From Bacteroidales bacterium (GTDB lineage: Bacteria > Bacteroidota > Bacteroidia > Bacteroidales > WCHB1-69), in contig JAQUHH010000180.1 in NCBI GenBank assembly GCA_028683685.1, positions 1 through 5,297 on the forward strand: DNA of 5,297 bases, read 5' to 3'. Shown here piece after piece: positions 1 to 5,297 of this stretch. The notes beneath the pieces are model-generated. The model did not search any database. It had not been told where the DNA came from and was given only the letters and a program-made list of their open reading frames with translations. The position numbers were made by a program, and so were the translations under genes. Every line of letters begins with the position of its first letter. The first letter of the stretch is position 1.

Positions 1-911
1 GCTTCAATAAACAAAGCTTGACGCTCAATCGGTGCTTCATACCAATAATATGCTCTTTCAGAACCTGCCCAATACATTCCCATCTCATCAGAATGCAAAG
101 ATTTCTCCTCCAACGACCTCATGATGGCTTGAGCGATTTTTTCGTCGCCCAGTCGATGATTCGCAAGTGCAATCATGCCTTGCAAATAAATACTTTGTTT
201 GAGCCAATATTTTTTCGACTGATTGAGATAATAACTATATGCTTCTTTGTTTTTGGAGGAAATCTCAAAACTACTTCCAAAATAGCTACGAGCATAAAGA
301 TATTGAATTTGATAATTTCCTAAATTATTTTTACTCAAATCTACTTTGTATTTTTTCAAATCTTCATAATCTTCGCGAATTCTGTCATCAAGATACCTCA
401 TCCCATCTCGAACCATTTGCTTAATTTGTTTATTATTTTCAATATCAATCACAGAAATGTTTTTTAAATGACCAAAACCAGTAATGATATGTTGGGTTAT
501 GTAACGATTGTCGGGCATTCCTTTAAACCAAGGCCAGCCACCGTTTGACATTTGTAATTTTTGAAGTTTATCCATAGTTTGGCTGAGTTCTCCCGACATT
601 CTAATCATATCGAAAAGCAAGCCGATTTTTTGTTTTTGTTCCGTTTCGCTTTTTGCATTTAAAACCCAAGGCGTCTCTTCCAACATCAAACTTTTAAGTT
701 CTTGATTTTTTTCAAGATTTGACAAAAGTGCATCAGGAGTGATGTTTTTCCAAGATTCAAAAACCGCTTTGATTTTCGGACTTGCATTGGCAATATGCGT
801 AGCAATAGAATTGGCATAAAAACGACTAAAAATCTGCTCGGAACATTGATGTGGATATTCCATCAAATAAGGCAATGCCTGAACGGCGTACCAAGCGGGG
901 TTTGATGTAAA
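1..911 (-). other. Thioester domain with intact CxEQ motif, truncated by the window (residues 1463-1765)
   Basis: From FTSNPAWYAVQALPYLMEYP the sequence runs into HQCSEQIFSRFYAN. Cys1485 (codon 843-845) and Gln1488 (codon 834-836) are placed to form the internal Cys-Gln thioester, corresponding to GCGEQ in complement C3 and A2M and to CLEQ in E. coli YfhM. Further on, MSNGGWPWFKGMPDNRYIT at 1583-1601 matches the conserved Gly-Gly-Phe/Trp block of the alpha-alpha barrel. The visible part ends with GMYWAGSERAYYWYEAP and then RQALFIEA, so the final helices and any domain after them lie beyond position 1. Intact motif residues argue for a working thioester instead of a decayed structural copy. 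Confidence 0.9.
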
Positions 912-3900
912 TTCCAAAGTGTATTTAAAGTGTTTTAATGTGGTGGAACTGTTCTTTTGCATATTGTCAAAAACAAAGGTTTTTTTCTGATTTCCTTGGA
1001 TGGGCATGGGCATTGATTCGGTAACGAGCATTCTGTTTGTCAAAACAGGCAAAGTGTTTTCTTCCCCATCTGAGAAACGTCCCGAAAACGCAACTACACG
1101 ATAAGTAATTGCCATAACACCTTGAGGGATAGAAATTTGCCAATCTACTTGAGTACTTTGTCCCTTTTCGGTTGAAAATGTTTTTTGAACCTCTTGATGA
1201 TTCATTAAGTCATGAATGGGTTTCATCGTAATGGCATCAAAAAACTCAAGTTTAGTAAAACCCGATAAATCTTTATCCGAAATATTGGAAATCTTCACCG
1301 AAAAACTAATTTTATCGCCTTCTCTGAAAAAACGAGGTGCATTTGGAACCACCATTAATTCTTTTTGGGTGACCAATTCCTTATTAAAACTACCAAATTT
1401 TAAATCTTTGGTATGCGTAATGCCCATAATTTTCCAACGGGTTAAAGATTCTGGTACGGTAAATTTAAGAACTGCATTTCCATCTTCATCCGTTGAAATT
1501 TGTGGCATAAAGAAAGCCGTTTCGTTAAAATTAGTACGCACTTGAATGTTGTCGAAACCAGAAAAAGCCGCTTGAGTTTCACCTTGCTGATTTTCTGTCA
1601 AGTCTTGTCCAAGCTGCTGCTCACCACCGCCTATCGATGCTGCCAGACCATCACTTTTTCCACTCGATCTTCCACTACTTTTCGTTGTAACATCGGATGC
1701 TCTATCTAAATCATATTCCATTTCATATACATCATCTAAAACGGATTCAACCAAACCTGCTGATTGTTTTCGATTAATTTGATTGCTGTTATGTGGACTT
1801 CTATAATAGCCATAATTATAAAAATTAAAACCAAACCAATTTAGTTGTTCATAAACATTGTAGAATCGATGTAGGTATCTAGAGTTTTTAAAATAGAAAC
1901 TTGAGGTTGTGCTGTTGAATGTTTCTCCCATCGACCATGTAATTATGGATTGGTCGCGACGAAGCGGATAAAAACTCCAAAAATGCTTAACAAAAGCGTC
2001 TAAACTTGCATCATACATGCCAGCCAAAATTTCCGCCAAGACTTTATCGCCATTTTCTCCTTTAATTTTCAAGCGCCATTCCTCTTCCTGTCCGGGCGAA
2101 AGTTTATCTCTAAATGTTTCAAAAGCAATGTCCAATTGCTTAGAATTATCGGGAACATTCACATATTTCACCTCCAAATAAACTCGGTTGTTTGCCAGCA
2201 TTGTAAAATGATAGCGGAATCCGTCTAAATCTTCATTTGTAATTGGAAATTCAAGTTTTTTCTGTTCATCATTGAGTGTAATCCATTCTTTAGAAATAAT
2301 TTTCCCTTTTCGCTCTTTTTCCACTAAAACAATGGCATTTTTGAGTTTTGAAGAGATATAAAATGCGACTGTTTCGCCAGGTTTATAAATTCCTGTCGGC
2401 TCAACTACATCTAAACCTTTGATATTGGTATTTTTGGTAGATGAATTATCAAAAACTTGAAAAAGAGAACTTTTGCTAAATTCCACGCCATAATTATCCA
2501 TGCCTTTTATTTCGATCAAATAATCGCCGGCTTGCCATGTTTTTAAATCGTTGAAAATCAATACAGTATCCGTAGCCGTATGATGAACTCTGTCATATAC
2601 CGTTTTGATTTTATCCCAAGACATTTTTTTATTTTCGTCCAGATATAAATCGTTTGGAAAAACAGTTCTAAATTCCGATTCTGTCATCACAAATTGGTCT
2701 GGACGTTGCCAATATCTATTTCGATAAAAAGCATCCGGTTGTTTTAATTGATGCACTTTGACCGAAATTTTAGCAGGATCTAGTTGTCCATTCAAATTGG
2801 TAGTTCGAATATCATTTTTTTGCGGTATTGCATTTTTATCAAATTGGTTTTGGATAGAGACATGAGCATACATCGAAATATATCCCACCGAAACCATTTG
2901 CGACGAAGAGTGAGTTTCGCCATTGATGTCGGTCACATCCGCATAAACAGTGTAATTAAAAACAGGAAAAGTAGATTTTTTGGTGCTAAAATCAGGAATT
3001 GCTTTAAACTGTATTTCAAACTTTCCATTGTCGTCGCTTGTCATTTCGCCACTGCCAATTTCCATTTCCGTACTTCCGGGCATGCTTCCCCACCACCAAC
3101 GCCACCATGGATAAGAAGCACGGCGTGTGATCCGATATTTTACGCTGGCTCCATCAATGGCATTTCCTGCATACGCTTTGGCTTCACCCAAAACCGTAAG
3201 CGTTTCGTTGAGGCGATAACTGCCCGTAACGGGCAAAAACTTAACTTCAAATTTGGGACGTTTGTAATCTTCTACTCTAAAATAAGCATTGCCCGTTTCA
3301 TTTTGAATTCGCATTTGACCATTTAAACCACCACTTGGTGCTGTAAATGAACCGCTAAACGACCCAAAATCATTGCTCACCAAGTCGAGCGTGGCGACCT
3401 CTTGCTGATTGGCATCATAAAATCGAACTTTTGTATTTTGATTGGGAACAATGGACGATTGAGTGCCTTTGTATTCAATGATAATTCCTTTAAAATAAAC
3501 CGTTTGTCCGGGTCGATAAATGGCTCTATCCGTGAAAAAACTAGTTTGAATGTAAGGTTTAACAGTAGTATCCCGATAATATTGATAAATATTGTCTTCG
3601 GGTTCCAACTTGTCTTTTCCATAACTTATTGTGAACGTTAAATTTTGGTGATACTTTCGAGGGGTGGGTGATTTAAAAACACAAATACCTTCAGAATTTG
3701 TCTTCTCTCTTGAAAATAATTTTTTCTCATAATTTCGAGATTTATTATTATACACTTGTTCAAAAGCTTCCACAGTAGCACCTTCTATTACTTTCCCATT
3801 TTCGGAATTATAAACAGCAACTTCTGTTTCTCCGCTTGTTAAACTACGGGTTAAATAGGAAAGATTGCTGATGGTAAAAAGGCTTTTTGCAAACGCATCT

Positions 3901-5297
3901 GTTTCGATATCGAACTTTTCACCATCGGACGCAAAAAGCAGATATTCACCTAATTCAAGAGCGGGCAAATTAATTTCTACTGAATGGGATTGATAATCAT
4001 TTTGATTTGGGAGGGATACAGAAAGTGATTTAACAAAGGACTTTGCGATTAATCTTCGGATTGATTCATCCGAAGTAATTCTATAGGACAATGATTCTAA
4101 ATTTGACTTTGTCATTTTTAAAAATCGTATATTTGCCTCATTTACATTACGATACGTAATAAGTGCACGAGAAGGAACACCGGGAATATTTACTTTTTCA
4201 ATTGAAAACTGTATTTCCTTTTTCGTTATCTGATTTTTAAGACGCTTTGCGTTTTTTTCCGCATTGGTTATGGGATATTTTTCAATAATTTCATCTAAAT
4301 ATTTTAATGCTTTTACATATTCAAATTGCGGTTCGGTATTATAGAAAGGATTGTATTTAGAGGCTCTATCGGTACAAAACTCAGCCATTTCATACACAAC
4401 TTCCGCTGCTGCTGAATGTGCTTTATGAGTTTGATACAGTTTTTCTAACTGAGCGATGTACAAACTATCTGCATTTTCAAAAATAGCATGCTGACGAACA
4501 AATTTCAAACGAATCAATTCGGCATCTATAAAAGCAGTTGGATTATTATCAAGCATATGGAAATGTAGCAAATCCTGATACACTTTTAAGGCATCAAATT
4601 TAATCGAAAGAGAATCTTTTGAACTGATTTTCAGATTGCTAAATGTTTTTGCATCACTCAAAAACTGGGGATTATCAATATAAAAAGTTTCAGCAGGCTT
4701 TACAATTTCGAGTTCGGCACCTCCGAAAAACTCCAGACTTCTAAAAGCAATAAAATCATATAAAGTAGGACGAAAACTGCGAGCTACGGCATTGGGAGTT
4801 ATGATAATGGGATCAAAAATCTTCAATTCTGTTTTTTGAAGCAAATTTTTATTTTCCAACGATTTGCGATAACAATAAAAAACTTCTTTTACCATTTTTT
4901 GCAAATCCCAAGTTCGGATGTCCTCATTTTTGAAATCCACCGTCACCGAGCGATTCATAAACAAATAGCGATTGTTTTGATAATACATCCATAAAACTTG
5001 CGCTTTCATCGAAAATAAAAGCTGTTTGTAAGGCTCTTTGGCTGTTTGAATTTCCTGATCGATACGCTCAAGGGTTTTCACCATATAATCCTCTTGATAC
5101 TCGTTTACGATGCTCATTTGATGAATCAAAGCTTTGGCTAAGTGGCCCTGATTGTTCTCTAGTTTTGCTTTTTCATAAATGACATTCACTTTTTCCGAAG
5201 CTGTTTTGGGCAATCCTTCACTGAGTGCCTTGGTCACTTCTTTCCATAATTGATTGTAAGATTGACTGCTTTGTCCGCTAACGGATATAAAAATCAT
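1..5297 (-). CDS. Alpha-2-macroglobulin family protein, Bacteroidota type (partial, C-terminus beyond window; N-terminus probably also incomplete)
   Basis: Seen: one uninterrupted frame of 1,765 codons from the ATG at 5297-5295, with two bases of a further codon at positions 2-1. Domains in order are a helical N-terminal region opening SYNQLWKEV, a regulatory-like beta repeat (GKVIEGA, 501-507), MG2 with YRPGQ at 594-598, a bait-region domain with YKPGE at 971-975, a Gly/Ser/Gln-rich bait segment (1166-1253), an A2M core domain starting RTNFNETAFF at 1254, and a thioester domain with CSEQ at 1485-1488 and GGWPWFKG at 1586-1593. The last residues, RQALFIEA, lie inside the thioester domain. Known: A2M proteins trap proteases; the bait is cut, the thioester is exposed and the protease is covalently captured. 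Bacterial members are exported and thought to protect the cell envelope. Inferred: the protein is periplasmic or surface-exposed. Family members in this phylum are, from memory, about 1,800-2,000 residues, so perhaps 100-250 C-terminal residues are missing. No lipobox cysteine is visible, unlike lipoprotein relatives such as E. coli YfhM. No neighbouring gene is in view, so operon context and regulation cannot be judged. Confidence 0.95.
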   Translation of the reverse strand, partial: MIFISVSGQSSQSYNQLWKEVTKALSEGLPKTASEKVNVIYEKAKLENNQGHLAKALIHQMSIVNEYQEDYMVKTLERIDQEIQTAKEPYKQLLFSMKAQVLWMYYQNNRYLFMNRSVTVDFKNEDIRTWDLQKMVKEVFYCYRKSLENKNLLQKTELKIFDPIIITPNAVARSFRPTLYDFIAFRSLEFFGGAELEIVKPAETFYIDNPQFLSDAKTFSNLKISSKDSLSIKFDALKVYQDLLHFHMLDNNPTAFIDAELIRLKFVRQHAIFENADSLYIAQLEKLYQTHKAHSAAAEVVYEMAEFCTDRASKYNPFYNTEPQFEYVKALKYLDEIIEKYPITNAEKNAKRLKNQITKKEIQFSIEKVNIPGVPSRALITYRNVNEANIRFLKMTKSNLESLSYRITSDESIRRLIAKSFVKSLSVSLPNQNDYQSHSVEINLPALELGEYLLFASDGEKFDIETDAFAKSLFTISNLSYLTRSLTSGETEVAVYNSENGKVIEGATVEAFEQVYNNKSRNYEKKLFSREKTNSEGICVFKSPTPRKYHQNLTFTISYGKDKLEPEDNIYQYYRDTTVKPYIQTSFFTDRAIYRPGQTVYFKGIIIEYKGTQSSIVPNQNTKVRFYDANQQEVATLDLVSNDFGSFSGSFTAPSGGLNGQMRIQNETGNAYFRVEDYKRPKFEVKFLPVTGSYRLNETLTVLGEAKAYAGNAIDGASVKYRITRRASYPWWRWWWGSMPGSTEMEIGSGEMTSDDNGKFEIQFKAIPDFSTKKSTFPVFNYTVYADVTDINGETHSSSQMVSVGYISMYAHVSIQNQFDKNAIPQKNDIRTTNLNGQLDPAKISVKVHQLKQPDAFYRNRYWQRPDQFVMTESEFRTVFPNDLYLDENKKMSWDKIKTVYDRVHHTATDTVLIFNDLKTWQAGDYLIEIKGMDNYGVEFSKSSLFQVFDNSSTKNTNIKGLDVVEPTGIYKPGETVAFYISSKLKNAIVLVEKERKGKIISKEWITLNDEQKKLEFPITNEDLDGFRYHFTMLANNRVYLEVKYVNVPDNSKQLDIAFETFRDKLSPGQEEEWRLKIKGENGDKVLAEILAGMYDASLDAFVKHFWSFYPLRRDQSIITWSMGETFNSTTSSFYFKNSRYLHRFYNVYEQLNWFGFNFYNYGYYRSPHNSNQINRKQSAGLVESVLDDVYEMEYDLDRASDVTTKSSGRSSGKSDGLAASIGGGEQQLGQDLTENQQGETQAAFSGFDNIQVRTNFNETAFFMPQISTDEDGNAVLKFTVPESLTRWKIMGITHTKDLKFGSFNKELVTQKELMVVPNAPRFFREGDKISFSVKISNISDKDLSGFTKLEFFDAITMKPIHDLMNHQEVQKTFSTEKGQSTQVDWQISIPQGVMAITYRVVAFSGRFSDGEENTLPVLTNRMLVTESMPMPIQGNQKKTFVFDNMQKNSSTTLKHFKYTLEFTSNPAWYAVQALPYLMEYPHQCSEQIFSRFYANSIATHIANASPKIKAVFESWKNITPDALLSNLEKNQELKSLMLEETPWVLNAKSETEQKQKIGLLFDMIRMSGELSQTMDKLQKLQMSNGGWPWFKGMPDNRYITQHIITGFGHLKNISVIDIENNKQIKQMVRDGMRYLDDRIREDYEDLKKYKVDLSKNNLGNYQIQYLYARSYFGSSFEISSKNKEAYSYYLNQSKKYWLKQSIYLQGMIALANHRLGDEKIAQAIMRSLEEKSLHSDEMGMYWAGSERAYYWYEAPIERQALFIE
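1263..1538 (-). other. A2M core domain (residues about 1254-1345)
   Basis: The domain begins RTNFNETAFFMPQIS, continues with TDEDGNAVLKFTVPES, and reaches LTRWKIMGITHTKDLKFG with Trp at residue 1288. These are the classic signature blocks of the A2M core domain: the N-E-T-A-F-F opening, the D-x-x-G strand turn, and the L-T-x-W-K strand before a loop. The next block (KELMVVPNAPRFFREGDK) matches the usual following strand. The domain links the bait to the thioester domain and transmits the conformational change after cleavage. Confidence 0.9.
1539..1802 (-). other. Likely bait (protease-sensitive) segment, low complexity, residues 1166-1253
   Basis: After an aromatic-rich patch the protein changes to a polar, hydrophobe-poor stretch: RSPHNSNQINRKQS, then an acidic part with VLDDVYEMEYDLDRAS, then Gly/Ser/Gln-rich sequence including KSSGRSSGKSDG, SIGGGEQQ and TENQQGETQ. 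It ends where RTNFNETAFF starts the A2M core domain. The position between the bait-region domain and the core, the apparent disorder, and isolated Arg and Lys residues open to trypsin-like cleavage all match a bait region. Which proteases cut it cannot be told from sequence. Confidence 0.65.
1983..2420 (-). other. A2M bait-region domain (residues about 960-1105)
   Basis: The segment opens GLDVVEPTGIYKPGET and runs into VAFYISSKL, the recurrent start of the bait-region domain family. It closes with LAGMYDASLDAF at about 1092-1102, where the Tyr-Asp-Ala-Ser-Leu-Asp pattern is strongly conserved in bacterial and animal A2M proteins. In known structures this domain carries or flanks the protease-sensitive loop and packs against the A2M core. 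Here the loop itself appears to follow as a separate flexible stretch (residues 1166-1253). Confidence 0.8.
3267..3560 (-). other. MG2 macroglobulin domain (residues about 580-677)
   Basis: The stretch KPYIQTSFFTDRAIYRPGQ followed by TVYFKGII is the characteristic opening of the MG2 domain, in which a Tyr-Arg-Pro-Gly-Gln turn leads into the first long beta strand. The domain ends before EDYKRPKFEV at 676-685, a usual junction to the next macroglobulin domain. MG2 is a beta-sandwich in the ring of macroglobulin domains that holds the bait and thioester domains. It is structural, with no catalytic residue expected. The motif is intact here. Confidence 0.85.
4098..5270 (-). other. N-terminal helical region of the A2M protein (about residues 10-400)
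   Basis: The translated stretch is rich in Lys, Glu, Leu, Gln and Ala and reads as consecutive amphipathic helices, for example the segments near SEKVNVIYEKAKLENN and AKALIHQMSIVNEYQ, and later ALKYLDEIIEKYP. The last of these resembles a TPR-type repeat helix. Such a helical extension ahead of the macroglobulin domains is typical of Bacteroidota A2M proteins and is not part of the compact vertebrate A2M fold. Its function is unknown; a protein-interaction or anchoring role is only inference. Boundaries are approximate because no structure prediction could be run. Confidence 0.5.
5271..5297 (-). other. Probable signal-peptide remnant at the N-terminus
   Basis: The first nine visible residues are MIFISVSGQ, followed by the polar sequence SSQSYNQLWKEV, which begins the mature helical region. 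A short hydrophobic run ending in small residues and Gln looks like the C-terminal half of a Sec signal peptide, with cleavage plausible around Gly-Gln. A basic n-region and most of the hydrophobic core are absent. I infer that the Met at 5297 may be internal to the signal peptide and that the true start lies roughly 8-15 codons upstream, outside the window. No ribosome binding site can be inspected. There is no lipobox Cys in this stretch, so lipidation at this position is not supported. Confidence 0.55.

Noticed and set aside
18..1709. Several plus-strand open frames (18-323, 239-424, 1216-1545, 1500-1709)
   Set aside because: All are antisense to the conserved A2M frame, their translations resemble no family I know, and they exist only because the minus-strand gene leaves chance open frames opposite it.
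3222..3234. Short GC-rich hairpin (GCCCG-TAA-CGGGC) next to an A run
   Set aside because: The stem is only 5 bp and lies within the coding frame (residues ETLTVLGE region side of MG domains). For a plus-strand terminator the run would have to be T, and for the minus strand the T run is on the wrong side of the stem.
2784..3326. Plus-strand open frame of 180 codons
   Set aside because: It lies wholly opposite conserved macroglobulin domains including the end of MG2; its Pro/Thr/Pro-rich stretch is the shadow of the Trp-rich codons on the other strand.
3377..3641. Overlapping open frames on both strands (3377-3622 minus, 3402-3641 plus)
   Set aside because: Both lie out of frame over the conserved MG2 region, whose motifs (YRPGQ, TVYFKG) are in the main minus-strand frame.
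4054..4075. Perfect 8-bp inverted repeat with a 6-base loop (CTTCGGAT / ATCCGAAG)
   Set aside because: It is inside the coding sequence and has no T-tract on either strand. By rough estimate a stem of this size is expected about once by chance in a window of this length.
1..5297. Possibility of a frameshift, pseudogene, insertion sequence, CRISPR array or RNA gene
   Set aside because: The minus-strand frame translates without interruption and all expected A2M motifs occur in order in the same frame, leaving no non-coding gap in which another element could sit. No repeated spacer pattern or tRNA-like structure was seen.

Overview
The window holds one protein-coding gene, read entirely on the minus strand and open from edge to edge. 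I translated the minus-strand frame that begins with the ATG at 5297-5295 codon by codon. It gives 1,765 codons plus two bases of the next codon, with no stop and no frameshift. The product is a bacterial alpha-2-macroglobulin (A2M) family protein of the large Bacteroidota type. Both ends are cut by the window. The C-terminus runs off at position 1 inside the thioester-containing domain. The N-terminus most likely begins a few codons beyond position 5297, because the visible start resembles the second half of a signal peptide.

The organism is most likely a low-GC member of the Bacteroidota (Flavobacteriia or a relative). The DNA is AT-rich, with many A/T-ending codons and Lys/Asn/Ile-rich protein. 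The N-terminal helical region, the Tyr/Phe/Asn-rich patch before the bait region, and motifs such as FNETAFF, GGWPWFKGMPDNRY and RQALFIEA fit Bacteroidota A2M proteins as I remember them. No rRNA or second gene is present to test this.

Read 5'->3' along the minus strand, the layout is: signal-peptide remnant (5297-5271); a long helical N-terminal region (about residues 10-400); a beta-sandwich region with a carboxypeptidase-regulatory-like repeat (around residues 480-570); the MG2 domain (580-677); further macroglobulin domains with a Trp-rich cluster (731-736); the bait-region domain (960-1105); an aromatic patch (1134-1165); a flexible Gly/Ser/Gln-rich stretch that is the likely bait segment (1166-1253); the A2M core domain (1254-1345); and the thioester domain with an intact CSEQ motif (Cys1485-Gln1488), cut by the window after residue 1765.

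The expected role is an exported protease trap. Cleavage of the bait segment by a foreign protease would trigger a conformational change and expose the Cys-Gln thioester, which then bonds covalently to the attacker. There is no intergenic DNA, so no promoter, terminator, RNA gene, mobile element or CRISPR array can be called. I see a well-preserved member of a known family, not a new system. The most useful points are the divergent bait segment, the intact thioester and the incomplete N-terminus.
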